Shown in pieces: positions 46,031-61,463 of a stretch of DNA of 64,000 bases (within the stretch, counting starts at the first letter, position 1; every line of letters starts with the position of its first letter). Below the pieces are notes generated by a model that saw only the letters and a list, made by a program, of their open reading frames with translations, was not told where the DNA came from and did not search any database. Source of the DNA: Coenobita brevimanus (lineage: Eukaryota; Arthropoda; Malacostraca; Decapoda; Coenobitidae); the NCBI GenBank assembly GCA_032717465.1, contig CM064697.1:5415533-5479532 (forward strand), given 5' to 3'. A program made the position numbers and the translations under genes.

Positions 46031-46291
46031 TACTGAGGTGGTTTGGACATGTGAAGAGAATGGAGAATGAAAGACTGACTAAGATGGTGTATGTAGGTGA
46101 GGTGGAGGAAGGGAGAGGGAGGGGTAGACCGAGGACGAGGTGAAGGGATGGAGTTGAGAGGTATATGAGGGAGGGGGGGGTGAGTTGGGGGAGGGTAGTA
46201 AAATGGTGGGTGACAGAGCGACTTGGAGGCGTTTTGTCTGCGGCCACCCTTTGCGGGATTAGGGCGTCGGGCTATAGATAGATAGATAGAT
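46031..46291 (+). mobile_element. LINE 3' tail, family C copy 4, with (GATA)n end
   Basis: The + strand reads LRWFGHVKRMENERLTKMVY and then GEVEEGRGRGRPRTR before a stop. It later shows the GACTTGGAGGCG and GCGGCCACCC words and ends GGCGTCGGGCTATAGATAGATAGATAG. This is the least decayed of the four copies. The RWFGHV...GRPR module is the C-terminal part of a LINE polyprotein. Its function in the element's own protein is not known to me. Confidence 0.85.
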
Positions 46292-46371
46292 ATTTTTTGG
46301 TAAATTAGGAGGACGAAGCTGGACAATGATGGAATGTGATTTAAACTGCGTGGGATGATATTTAGGAGGGT

Positions 46372-47745
<1,374 letters not shown>

Positions 47746-47855
47746 AACTAACCCTTGCATGGTCGACTTTTCCTTAGTATTTTATTCCATCAAATACCTG
47801 GAGATTTTTTTCATCTGAGAATGAGTCATACGAACCTCAGAGTTCATACCGTTCG

Positions 47856-47995
<140 letters not shown>

Positions 47996-47999
47996 GAGA

Positions 48000-49390
48000 A
48001 GGTTAAGAGCAGCAAAGAGTGGTATACACGAGGACGTACTGGAGTGTATACACAGAGGTGAAGTGTTTATATATGAAGATGGAGCGAAGACGGTAGATAG
48101 ACATGACAAGAAAGAAGGGATCAGCGCCAAGGAAGGAACTAAAGTATTTAATTCCTTGGCTCTGGTGAATTTCTCTGAAATACACTAAATCGCCAGGAAC
48201 TGGAATAAAGTTCAACGCCGGGAGCTGGAATAAATTTCAAAGTTCTTCAGTCACGTTTCAGATGTTTATCGCGCTTTTCAGAATCTCTGGTGCTCTAGAT
48301 TTTTCAAACATAGGAAAACTGTCTGACACTAGCCCATATAAAATGTAAAAATATGTAATTTGCAGTCACAGGGATAAATATTAAATTGGGGTGATGACGG
48401 TGAAAAGATTAGTGTGGAGAGGATAGGCATCGAGAGGGCGAGTGAGGTGACTGAAGATGGTGGTGGAGTGAAGGCCGTGGAGACAAATGAGTGAATAGAT
48501 GGGAACAGCGTCGAGGAAGGTGATGTGATTTGAGGATGAAGATGGAGGCAACGCGACGAAGATAAATCTATTCTAAGATGAAAGTACCAGAAAGGAAAGG
48601 GAGGTGACTGAATAGTTAGGACGAGAGAAAGCTGTAGACAGAAATGAGTGGATAGAACGGAACGGCGTCGAGAAGGAATGTGTACCAAAGATGTGAAGAA
48701 TTTATGGTTTGTGGAGGCCCAATAGCTGAGATGAGAACAAAGAAAAAAAGGTTTCTGCTGAGTTTCGCTGCTTCTATCAATGCTGTTTCTTCCTCTTCCT
48801 CTCCATTCTCCAACTTCTCTTACTATTTGTCTCAGGTTATCTGATGGGGATTTGACAGTAATGAGAAGTGAAAGGAGGGACAGGATCCTTTACCGAGTGT
48901 AGGGTTGGGTGACTCACACTTCTCTGCTACCCACGAACATACTAACCTTTCATATTACACACTTGAGGCACCTAACTTCTATATAAACTAGCTGGCTAAC
49001 CCTTGAAAAATAAGAAACAGGACAGCCTAAAGGAAGGGAGATAACTGACGATGAAGGAGAGTGAACGGGGAACTGAAAAAAAGGGTACTATGAAGAGGAA
49101 TGCATGGAGGAGAGAGGCGAGGTGACTGAAGATGAACTTGTAGGTAAAACAATGATGAGAAAAGACTGATAAAATGATACCGTCGAAGAGGAAGATCAGG
49201 AATCATGGGGAAGACAGGGGAAGGTTTGGGGTGAGAGTGGAGGGTAGAGGTGGATGTGATGAGGGAGTAAGGGAGCGTTACGTGGAAAGGAGCGTGACCC
49301 AGCGTGAGGATGGGGAGGGCAAAAACATCATGTGAGCCAGAAGAATAAAGAATATCTGAAGAAACAAAAGACAAGGACATGGAGGAAATT
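48000..49390. other. Non-coding DNA, partly purine-rich
   Basis: G/A-rich on the + strand around 48380-48660 and 49020-49330. GGAACTGGAATAAAGTTCAACG and GGAGCTGGAATAAATTTC at 48193-48240 form a short imperfect direct repeat. No gene recognised. Confidence 0.4.
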
Positions 49391-49393
49391 AAA

Positions 49394-49396
<3 letters not shown>

Positions 49397-49449
<53 letters not shown>
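49397..49449. repeat. (CT)n microsatellite at the LINE 3' edge
   Basis: About 26 CT units. On the minus strand it is a (GA)n tail directly after the LINE's AAACGAAACGAAACGC end. Confidence 0.95.
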
Positions 49450-49451
<2 letters not shown>

Positions 49452-50139
49452 GTTTCGTTTCGTTTTTGAAAGCCCCAACATGCTTGCATGCGTCGGCCTT
49501 GGTCACCTGATGGCGGCTCTACATGCCGCTCGATCTCAGTCTCTTATCCCTGAGGTCACACTCAATGACCTCGTTCCAGGTTATTTTCGGTCTACCTCTC
49601 GCAACCCTACCCCTGACATTAACACTTCTCACTTTCTGCACCCAATTATCATCCCCCATCCTCTCCACATGCCCAAACCGTCTCAATCTACCTCTCCTCA
49701 TTACAACACCAATACACTCCAGTCCCATCCTACCTCTCAACGCTTCCATTGTAAACTTAGCCCCCCAAGGCCTAACACTCAGGGACGCATAGCACATCCA
49801 CCTAATCACTGCCAGTTCTGTACGTTTGAGCCTGCGAATATCCTCTTCCTTTACCGCCCAGGTCTCACTACCATATAGCATTACACTCTTAACACATGCC
49901 GCATACAAAGATCCCATAGTACGGGGGAAAGGACCCTCTCAATGTCAGGAGAGGCAACAGCTCCCTAAACTTCTTCCAACCACTTTTCACTCTTGCCATG
50001 GAGCTATCTCCGGCCCCACCTCCAGCACAAGTCTCCCAAATAACATAACTCTTCCACACACTCATGAGAATCACCAGCAAGTTCAATCCGTTCACGCCTG
50101 GCAATCTCTACATGCTCTCCCCGACACACCGCACACATG

Positions 50140-50140
<1 letters not shown>
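49450..50140 (-). pseudogene. LINE ORF2 C-terminal region, broken by two frameshifts
   Basis: The minus strand encodes in sequence: DFMCAVCRGE and LAGDSHECVEELCYLGDL (frame 1, to about 50010); GDSSMARVKSGWKKFRELLP (frame 2, to about 49920); then LYAACVKSVMLYGSETWAVK, RRGRLRRFGHVERMGDDNWV and RGRPKITWNEVIECDLRD (frame 3, ending in a stop at about 49519). This is the region after the reverse transcriptase core in a widespread group of animal non-LTR retrotransposons, including the LYGSETW and RWFGHVERM...GRP..TW blocks. CAVCRGE is likely the end of a zinc-finger-like segment. All three frames are used, so at least two indels have killed the copy. It is homologous to, but not the same family as, the family C tails. 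Confidence 0.85.

Positions 50141-50141
<1 letters not shown>

Positions 50142-50188
<47 letters not shown>
50142..50188. repeat. (CT)n microsatellite at the LINE 5' truncation
   Basis: About 23 CT units exactly where the LINE homology stops. The element is thus bracketed by two CT arrays in the same orientation. Confidence 0.95.
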
Positions 50189-50192
<4 letters not shown>

Positions 50193-50199
50193 CAAAACA

Positions 50200-50450
50200 C
50201 TTCACTTGCGTTAATCCTACCACACACGTCACGAAAATACTAGAAAGATGGAGATAAATTAGAAATTAACGAACATCAGCTAAAGAAAATTACTAATCCG
50301 ATGCTTACCTTTATCAATCTCACCTGAATTACACATCTGCACCATCCAACTGACCAATTTAGTAATTTTTTTTTTTATCCTATGCTTGACACTGCCATAC
50401 AACATTAACCAGACGGGAAAACGTCTCGTACTGAAGAGGATCGATACAAT
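50200..50450. other. Non-coding DNA
   Basis: No recognisable features. Confidence 0.4.
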
Positions 50451-50454
50451 ATCC

Positions 50455-50550
50455 GTTAATTTTTTCAGTACAACAGTGTCGTTTTTATTTCATCACTGCT
50501 ACCGCTAAACACTTTGATTCACTTCAGGGACGACTTCAAGTAATGATGGA
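50455..50550 (+). mobile_element. Palindromic TTAA family, left arm
   Basis: GTTAATTTTTTCAGTACAAC, TCACTGCTACCGCTAAACAC and TTTGATTCACTTCAGGGACG in family order. Confidence 0.5.
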
Positions 50551-50554
50551 GTTC

Positions 50555-52310
50555 ATATTAGAATCAGCATGATCATCAATATAGAAAATCACTACCGGTA
50601 CCATCCTCTGACTGTAACCATCACATCAACATTACAACGTTACCTCACACAAGTGCATACTATCATGTCTACAGCATCGCTCACCTATACATTAATGGCT
50701 CTCGCTTAAACATCCTTTACCTCAGGGCATATTATAATCATATCTTTGTACCGAAGTTATCACCCACTCTCCTTCCAGCACCGTAACCATCTTCTAACAC
50801 AGATGTCTTCCATTTATCAGCAAGCATTAAACGGAGTCCCATCATCACCATTCAGTATTCACAGGCGGAAGGTGGTCGGCAGACCCTGGGTTCCATCGCA
50901 GCCTTGGCAGTACACAACTTGAGGATCTGAACTTCGGTAAATCAGCCATCACTACTCTTAAAGGATCTACTGACATGCCATGAAAACGCTCCAGCTTGCC
51001 AAATACCATCATTCCAGTCCCTAGTAGAGCAGTCCTAGTATATCCTAACGAGGTTCGGAATTAGAGCCCAAGTGATGATATGCTAGGATGTGCTGCGCCT
51101 TTCGTTATAGTGGGAGGACTGTTGGGCCTAAAAGAATGGGCTGTCTACCCTACGTCCAGAGCTCAGAAAGAAAGAAATAATCTCACTGCCTACCACCATC
51201 GCATGTCCATCCCCCCCCCCCCCTGATACCACTGCTATCATCATTATACCGTATCTTACAACACTCCAAACACCCCGTCCATAACTTCCACTCTCAGACC
51301 TCATCACCACTACACTTTTCTTCATTCTCCTTTTTTCCCTCCACACAAAACCAACCGATACTCACCCATATCGCCTTGTCTAAGAATCCCCCCAATCCCC
51401 AACATACCCTTCACCCTCACTAACACTCCCCATCACACTCTCCACCCAACATGCCCTCCACCCTCACAAACAACTCCACCAATCTCACCCTCCGCCCCCG
51501 CTGTTCAGGGGCCTTCGTTATATTCAGTTAGTGACCTTGGCCGCCGCGTGGTACAACACGAAGCAGTAAAAATGTGTAGAATACCTGAGGGCTCGGCACG
51601 ATGGGCAAACCTGACCGTATTCTTCATCCGTGGATTTATCTGTTTTTGAGATGGACTGTTTCCTCGATACTACCTACCCTTCCATCCAACTCTCCCCCCA
51701 CACACACACGACACACGAAGCACACAAGACAAGTATTTATATATATTTTTAAATTAAACGGGGACAAAACTGAAAGCCATCGATTCATTTCCACTGCATG
51801 ACTTACCTGACAATCGGAAAGACCAAAACCCTGACACCTAAACACCAAAATCCTGACAAAGTTCACCTTCACACACCATTAATAAGCCACGGCTAAGACG
51901 CAGAACAAGCAATTTACCATGGAAGACACGCAGCTCGTTCCTCGGTGCTTCAAGGCAAAGCTGAATGGCCTCGAATGACCAGTGAGGCTGCTTGTAATAG
52001 ATCCTGTATAAGACCAGTGACGAGACAGCTTTGCACTTCATTATTTTCCAACATGAGCATTGAGTTCCTTGGAGGTGACGTTTAATTCTACCTGATATAT
52101 TCAAGGAAAATCAATGCCATATATGTTTAATTCCTATCTGTATTTTTAACGCATGGCTGTCATGTAAAATTAAATACTGTCGCCTTGAATTTTGGTAATA
52201 ACTACGTAGTTTATGAATCCTACGTCACCCGGTCTTTAGGTGGGAAAGAAGGTTAGGGTGATGATGTTGATGATGTACTAATGGCTGTATTACTATCTGA
52301 TACTACCAAT
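50555..52310. other. Non-coding DNA, C-rich around 51190-51500
   Basis: A run of about 14 C lies at 51210-51223. The + strand from there to about 51500 is C-rich and G-poor. No gene recognised. Open frames at 51600-52104 lack known motifs. Confidence 0.4.

Positions 52311-52313
<3 letters not shown>

Positions 52314-52372
<59 letters not shown>
52314..52372. repeat. (AC)n microsatellite
   Basis: Uninterrupted AC of about 59 bp. Confidence 0.97.
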
Positions 52373-52377
<5 letters not shown>

Positions 52378-52379
52378 TT

Positions 52380-53680
52380 TAGGGTAAAGTTGTAGATTTT
52401 TGTTAAGATAATACTTAAAGCAACCCTGTTGTAAAAAGGAGAACGCATTGACTGCATAAAACTGCCTTGCACAGTTATGTCAAAGCTGCAGTCTTTTTCA
52501 GAGCATGTCTCACTGTTTTCTTCCCAGGTTAAGTACCGTTGTGCGTAAGACCCGTCCAATACAAATCCCGTTCTGTAAGTATCCGGGGATCATCTTTGGT
52601 CTTGTGTAGAAAACCGTGACAGAAGTGGCAGAGGCCAGGAACACTTGTATCCTGCTCCACTAGGCCATATTAACCCTTCACTGGGTCACGCACGCGTCAT
52701 AATTTTATCAGACAGCGAAACGCTTAATGCTCAACTTCCCTTGCAAAATAAAATTACAATATTTTACTCGTACCTAAACAGAAACCCAGTCACCTGGTTT
52801 CTATATTCAACTATAAAACTTGAGAATGTCAAAATTATATACTGTATTAGGAGTCTGTATTACGGGATTTTCATCTTGTGATGTTAGTGCGTCGCAAGAC
52901 GCCAGGTTTAAGAGAACAATTCGTGCTTAATTTAAAAATAATTGTTGACAAAAGTCCGTGTCATCGTCAGTCAGCCACCTTTTCTCACGTGAGGTGGGGA
53001 ACTTTTGAACAAAGCTCTCTGATCCCTCTGGATATGAATCAGACAGTGTAATTTCAGCATTTGCCTGTGCCGTAGGAGGTACAAAGCCACTTGCAACGCA
53101 GGTGTCTGGCTGTGGGGTCGACAAACTCCTCCACCAATACAAAGACAGCTTCTACCCTCCATTCCCTTCCCTTCTCATCACCTCTCACGTCAGGCATGGA
53201 ATGTGTAGGTTGTATTCTTTCTCTCCTATTACCTGGCATAGAGATTTTTCAGCAGGGCTATTCAGGTTTCAGCAGACATTACATACATATCGACTGTAAT
53301 TAGCAGTATTGGCCTCAGATTTATGTAATAAGGGAATAAGCATGAAGAGCTGAGGAACGTGTTTTCACACATAAAAACACAGATAACTGTTTTACTCAAT
53401 TTCAGTTTGGCAGTAGTTGCTGACAATCGTGACTTTATATCAATACAAGGAGAAACATATCTTCACCAAATATAGCGAACGGCATCTAAAAACGCAATGT
53501 AACGCCAGACTCGGAGGGAAAAAATCTTGTTTGGAATACCGTCACTAAAAGCAACTGTGTAATCAGCGATGGGTAAAAAAGTGGTGAGGTCTCTTCCTGG
53601 AGCCAGAACTCAAGGTACGTGACCGAAAACAAAAAAATCTTACGTGGAAGGTGCATTACGGGATACCACTGTTTTGTGTG
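52380..53680. other. Non-coding or unrecognised DNA
   Basis: The minus strand at 53142-52927 holds a 71-codon frame of balanced composition (including TSREKRWLTDDDTDFCQQLF) that ends in a stop. Two other frames overlap it, and I cannot assign it to any family, so I do not call it a gene. Confidence 0.35.
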
Positions 53681-53813
53681 GGAGGGAGGAGTGGAAAAGG
53701 GAGGAGAGGAGGAGGAGAAAAGAGCCAAAGAGGGAGGGAGGAAAGGAGAGGGAGAGGAAGCGACAAGAAAATGAAGAGCGGGAGGGAGGAAAACGAAAGC
53801 GAGAAGGAGGTCG

Positions 53814-53905
<92 letters not shown>

Positions 53906-54260
53906 TAAAGGAGAATGAATGAAATGGGGGAAAGGGAGGAACGTGGAAAAGTACGAGAGCAAGAAAGTGAGAAGGGAAGAAAGGTGGGGGAGGAAAGGGA
54001 GAACGGGGAAAGAAAGGAAGAAATGGGGCAGGGGGGAGAAGGGAAAATGAACAATGGAAGGGGCAGGGAGCTTGTGAGAAGTATGAAACAGATGTGGAAA
54101 CAGGGAAGACGGAAAAAAGAGGGAAGGAGAGGAAGGAAGATAAGGGGGAGAGGGAGGAGGTAAGAAACAGCAAAAGGATAGGAAGGCTAAAAGAGGTAAG
54201 AAACAGGTGAGGGAGAGAGAGGGGGTAGGAGGAGAAGGAATAAGGGTTGGGGAGTGGGAG
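53680..54260 (+). repeat. Purine-rich tract with (GA)n
   Basis: G/A-rich + strand with an uninterrupted GA array of about 84 bp at 53819-53902. Ser/Leu/Pro frames on the minus strand are artefacts. Confidence 0.92.
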
Positions 54261-54431
54261 GTGAAGCGAGGTCACGATACTGCCCCTCTTCTCACCTGCC
54301 CCGACCCGTCCCTCACCACCCAACAACACATCTCACCACAGTTTTCACTTGCACTTACTTTGCAAGATCAACTGATATCTTTAGAGGTCCTTATTTTTCC
54401 TTCCTCACTATATATTCTGTGAGTATATACA

Positions 54432-54960
<529 letters not shown>

Positions 54961-54964
54961 TATA

Positions 54965-56810
54965 AGGTTTTCCTAAGCAGGCTAATTTCTCACTTACTGT
55001 GGCCAAGAGTTATAATATTTTGCAGTACTATTTCGAATGTTATCAAAACCACTTCACACTAGCCGAAACTAAAGAGAAGACCGGTTATTTGGTCTAACTA
55101 GTTTTTCCTGGTCAACACCAGTTGTACGCTAAGCCCATGAGGGCAAACCAAATATAGCCTACTGAGATGCTCTGTAACTATGTTTACTATTCTGTGGATA
55201 CTACTGTGCTTTCTGGATGAGTTTTGTTTGGATAAACTACGTCAGCATTAAAAATTGTAAGACTTCTTGGCCAATCTACATCAATATAATGTGTCTTTGA
55301 ATACCTCACATAGCAATTATTATAAAGATAAAGGGCACATGGGGTAGTAGTAATTGTTCAGTAACCCTGGGCTGTTCGATCGAGCATGCCCATCAACCGA
55401 AGACAGCAATCGCCCTTGCAGGGCCATCAGGTGCACTCCCTTGTGGTGGACAGCGCCTCGCTGTGCGGGAAAATGTGTGTGGAGGTTTGGTTTTTGGATG
55501 GACGCCACATTTGCGTCACTCCACCCAGTCAACAGAAGCGCCATGGTAGACTCCATTTCACCCTGTTATTTGATTATATGGTTACCCCCCTGCGTTGTAA
55601 ATGGTTTCCTGGGTTACAGGGAACAACTGTCACTCAGTGTACAGCCACCTTAAGAAGAAGTAGGCATCACTACATCAAATGAGTGGATGACGGTCGCCAC
55701 TGCCTGCCAGTAAGGCACAGGGTTATTATTCTTAAATACTACTCGGGTTTTAGATGACAAATCACTGCGAAATTTGGAATTACACATAATAAACCTCATA
55801 TACTAGTACCTATATTCTGGCTTACCCAAACTAGGCCCATGCAGACGGCAGTTTCAACCAAAGAGGGTAATTAACAGTAGGTTAGGTTACAAGCTATCTA
55901 AGCATACTGGGTTTTGACGGACAGTCTTAAGACACAACCAGTGTTCACATGGAAAATCACTTATACCGAATAAGCAGTCTGGTTTCTAGTTTCGGGGAGT
56001 CAAAATTGGTTTTTACTTTTTACAGACTCTGGGTTTTGACTATTAAAAAAAAAAAAAAAAAAAACGGTAGTTAGGGATCAAAGGGGGAATGGCTATCAAT
56101 AGGGCATACGGTACACAGTATACCTGTACAAAAGCATAGTTTATATACAGGTGAACGCTTTATCCTTAAAGATGCATTTGCTACCATCACTTGAGTAACA
56201 TCATCTGGTGGTAGCCAGAAGCTAAAAGTGATGTACACCTCAGCCTAAGATTTGGGTAGGTTTTAAAAGAGAACATAACATTGTGCTAGAGAACATGACC
56301 AAAATTAAGGCAAAAGGGGTATGGGAGTGTACTCGTAGTAAGATTGCTTACTGTGGATGTGGCGAGTAAGAGAACTGAAAATATACCAAAGCAGCCTCCG
56401 CCAAGATGCCTTACCCCTCTCCCTTCCCAAACCCTGTCCCATCATTATCCTCTCCACCTCATCCCAAAAGCAAACACTTCTTATGAGAGGTATCAGAGCG
56501 CCTAGTCTGCTGTGTCTAGGTTTAGGGCTTTCGTTATATGCCATGTGGTCAGTTTCTGCGTCGATCCTGTGTATGATATAATAATAAGATACACATGATA
56601 GTAACGAGAAACCGTAAATACAAATAATTCGGATGCTACTGTATATATTGTACATACAATATTACTTTCTCATTAATTATTGGTCACCTCCTAATACACA
56701 CACACTTCAGGGCCTAAATTCCAGCGCATATACAATCACCACTGTATAACGTTTCTGAGTGACCCTTCGTGTGGGCCAAGACGCACGGACATAATTGTTT
56801 CTCTTTCATT
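54965..56810. other. Non-coding DNA, possible repeat near 55.1-55.7 kb
   Basis: GTTGTACGCTAAGCCCATGA at 55121 parallels 38458. Bases 55661-55707 parallel the start of the window. The 55350-55680 stretch is less AT-rich than its surroundings and has open frames of about 99 codons on the + strand, but no recognised motif. A run of about 22 A lies at 56044-56064. Confidence 0.4.
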
Positions 56811-56812
56811 TC

Positions 56813-57035
56813 TTAAGCCCCTTAAAAGAAAACGACGCATTTCTGTACTTTATTCTTGCTACTACCAGACGGTTTTATACAGTTTACGGGTGGCTTTTCG
56901 AACTTGATGATTTAAATACAGCCTTCATTCATCTTCACGAATGAGTTCCTCACGTCTTCTGAAAATACTGTAATCTTCGGATCATAGCATGGCAAAAAAA
57001 ATGCAAATAACACGTCATAATAGTAAAGAGATTAA
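56813..57035 (+). mobile_element. Palindromic TTAA family, full-length copy bounded by TTAA
   Basis: TTAAGCCCCTTAAAAG at the left and AGTAAAGAGATTAA at the right, 223 bp in all. The left arm contains TTATTCTTGCTACTACCAGA followed by CGGTTTTATACAGTTTACGG. The right end retains ACACGTCATAATAGTAAAG. The right core is diverged. Confidence 0.75.
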
Positions 57036-57039
57036 GATG

Positions 57040-57500
57040 CTACACGCAGACACCAATAAACGATCATAAAATACCCTAAAGTGTTGTTGGTTCTTTGGGT
57101 GGATAAGACAGTACAGCGGACAGGATAAGAAATAATGTAAATCGCGATAGTTGAAGAGTAAGGAGGTCTGCTGGATTCTTCAGCACCGACCAAACACTTC
57201 ACAGCCAATACATTTCTCATAAATCATTTCTGTGGAAAAAACACGACTGGTCAGGGTTCAGATCCCTGGATGCATGATATCCTGACACACCTACTTGGCT
57301 GAAAGAAGTAAATAATAGAGGCGAGGCGAACTGGAACTAAGAGATCAGAATTGAGGTACGTGAAGGGGCTCGGGCGGGAGGTGGGGGAGGAGAGGTGAAT
57401 ATGTGTAGGATTTCCTTGATGTGGCGTGAAGGATGTGGAGGCAGACTGACACAGCGTAGCAGACATGCAGGAGGTGGAAAAAGATAACATTAAATTATAG
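57040..57500. other. Non-coding DNA
   Basis: No recognisable features. Confidence 0.4.
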
Positions 57501-57504
57501 TGTT

Positions 57505-58832
<1,328 letters not shown>

Positions 58833-58867
<35 letters not shown>
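58833..58867. repeat. (CA)n microsatellite at SINE 3' edge
   Basis: About 17 CA units. The SINE is therefore flanked by CA arrays on both sides, consistent with insertion into a pre-existing array. Confidence 0.95.
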
Positions 58868-58868
<1 letters not shown>

Positions 58869-58974
58869 GTAAAGCGTAATAACCTCTCTCTCGCGGGTAT
58901 AAAAATATTTAGCTTTTACAGCTATAGACGAAAATGGAGACGACAGTTAAACCCTCAAAGCCAAGGAGGGTGTC

Positions 58975-59355
58975 GGAAGCATGCGTAGGTGATGTGAGTG
59001 GAGGGAGAGGAAGGAGCAATGATAAGGGGTGAAGGAGTAACTACGAGGAACAATGGCAGGGGGGCAGGATAATGGCCAAGAAAGAGAAAAAGAGGACCAG
59101 GGGGAAGAGGAGGGGAGGAGAACCAAGGAAAGGAATAACAGGGGGCAGGGAGGGAAGACGAAAGGATAGGGAGGGAGGCAAAGGAAGGGGGAAGGAGAGA
59201 GGGAGCAAGGAGAGAGGGAGGGGAGAAGAGGGGAGAGACGGGGGTAAGACAAGGTTGGATGTGTAGTCAGGGGGAATAATGTGGGTGTGAGGGTGGCGAC
59301 GTAAAGTAGGGGGGAAGGGTAGTGGGGGGTGATGTGGGGGTGGGGGTGGCGAGGT
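58975..59355 (+). repeat. Purine-rich tract
   Basis: G/A-rich + strand. The Pro/Ser/Leu frames on the minus strand are artefacts. Confidence 0.88.
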
Positions 59356-59394
59356 AAAGAACACGGTCGGGTCAGTAAGAAGGTCACTCAAGTC

Positions 59395-61440
59395 ACGCAC
59401 TAGCAGCCAGACACCAACACCCTACCTAGCTAATGCTCCAGTTACACAAACACTACCCAGCTTCATCTACCGTCCAGTCCCATCCATCTCTCACAACTAC
59501 CACTTAAAATATACCACCACTCAACACTTCACCACTTGCACCTCACCCACCAGACCACTTAAATCAATTAGTGAACATCCATCAAGACACAGGTACCATT
59601 AACAACGCTCATCTAAACACTTATCAACTAAACACCGAACATATATCCTGCCACTGTACGCCTACTACTACGCAACACCTATAAAAAAACAAACTTTCAA
59701 CATGATTACCGATACAATTCTACCTTTGCCATGGACATACAAACTAGCGCCCTAAGCACCATCAACACACTGTATTACAGACTAATACTCTTCATACTAA
59801 AAACAATTAAAGTACAGATATTATCTAACACTAAAACCTTCACCATACAATACAGAAATTAGCACTTGACAACTTAACAGGCAGGTTAGTGCTGCTCAAA
59901 CTAAAATCATAATCATCAGTAGCATCAGCATCATTCTAACCTCACATGCCACAATGCACATAGTAGGAAAAACTAAAATCGAACCACATTTTCCGCCAAA
60001 CACGGTATAGAAACGAGGCGAGATTAGGTGGAATGCAACAGGAGAAGGAAATATCAAGGAAATGATTTGTGAGAAAAAAAAAATGAAACGGGGAAAGAAA
60101 ATAGGGGCAAATGAGGGGAAGAAAGAGAAGAAAAGTGAATGAAGCTGACATGAAATCGAGTAGGATGGAGTAATATACGAGATTTGGAAGTCTGTGAAAA
60201 AAACGAGAGAGAGAGAGAGAGAGAGAGAGAGCAGGTGGTGCGAGAGAAGGTCGAAGATCGGGCAATACTTATGACCCTGCAAACGACAGTAAGTGCATGA
60301 AACTAACGGCACTGTCACTGAGCATCACGATTTATTTATTATAATATACCACTGTACGGTACACCAAGTTCATACCATATTGCCAGCCACTAAACACATA
60401 CTACACCCCTATTCACTAAACCCACTCTATACGGGTATCCACTGAAACCATACTATATCCTATACACTATACCCATGCTATCTGACTACCTCATACACTT
60501 CACATCAGATCTTCTCAGTCATCTATTTGACCCAATGCGCTTCCCCTCACCTTCGTTTCGGACAGCAACATCACATACATTCTCGAAACGCTAACCAAGC
60601 AATTAAGAGTCTTGGGCAAACTCTTTAGACCAGGATCCTTCACAACTCAGAGACAAAACTCTAAGATCCGAAGAGCCAGATGGCTAAATTATGTTTCAGA
60701 CCCACACCAACTCTCACACAAACACATACTGGACACTAAACACACCTCTTTGCTATGTAAGCTGTACCTAACACTGCACAACACACAATGATACTGTCCT
60801 GCGCTCAAAGAACTACAACAGTCGGCTATTTTCGTTCCGTATGTTTGCTGTCAGAACAACCCACAAGATTGTCCAGCACCAATAGCTTCTACACTATCCT
60901 CACTTTTACCACAGCTGTCTGCAGTTAAAGGTTGCCAGCAGTTTTCTACACTCTAGAGAAACAAATGACTGTACTAATTTCATTCTCCCATTTAGTTCTC
61001 TGCTGATCCCTTCCATTCACCCCATTTCTATATGCTGACATTGTTAACTTAGCTGTCCATTTAATATATACAGTATACTGTATGTTTAACAAGATAACTA
61101 ACATGCCATGCCCACCTCTACAACATAATCTTAGTGTAAAATGTCTTCTGTTTTCGGTCTTTCCTTCTCCAAGAAGTTCTCTTCTGTCCTTCCAAGTGGC
61201 ATTTATTATTATCCCTACCCTTTCCTTCTGAGTACTCTACTTTACGTTCAAGCGTCGTTGTTTGCCTCCAAGTTTGTTTTTCCCAGCAAGTTACACGACG
61301 AACAAATATACTGATTATATACATTTTAAGAGAAGGTGAGCTTATTCGTGTTGCTATTGCATTAACTAAATTCCTCTATCCTAGTTTTAAACTTCATTTT
61401 GTTATCGATAAACAATCAGTATTGCCAGCCCTTGGTTCTG
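59395..61440. other. Non-coding DNA, partly G-poor
   Basis: From about 59400 to 59880 and 60340 to 60500 the + strand is rich in A and C and poor in G. A (GA)n of about 26 bp lies at 60205-60231. No gene recognised. Confidence 0.45.
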
Positions 61441-61463
61441 TATGTACGTATGTATGTATGTAT
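61441..61463. repeat. (TGTA)n at LTR outer edge
   Basis: TATG/TGTA tetranucleotides directly abut the LTR end. The last five bases before the LTR are TGTAT, the presumptive target-site side. Confidence 0.8.

Noticed and set aside
47748..47810. Additional copy of the palindromic TTAA family (TAACCCTTGCATGG)
   Set aside because: Only the first dozen bases agree; the core block is not convincing.
52669..52730. Additional copy of the palindromic TTAA family (ATTAACCCTTCACTGG)
   Set aside because: The terminal block fits, but no core GACGATTTTATTCAG block follows.
52927..53142. 71-codon minus-strand frame of balanced composition
   Set aside because: No recognisable domain, no clear splice sites, and overlapping frames of similar length.
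53640..54329. 229-codon minus-strand frame
   Set aside because: Contains a translated GA array and low-complexity flanks; not a gene.
61459..61463. Target-site duplication of the Ty3/gypsy element
   Set aside because: Only one side is in the window, so it cannot be tested.
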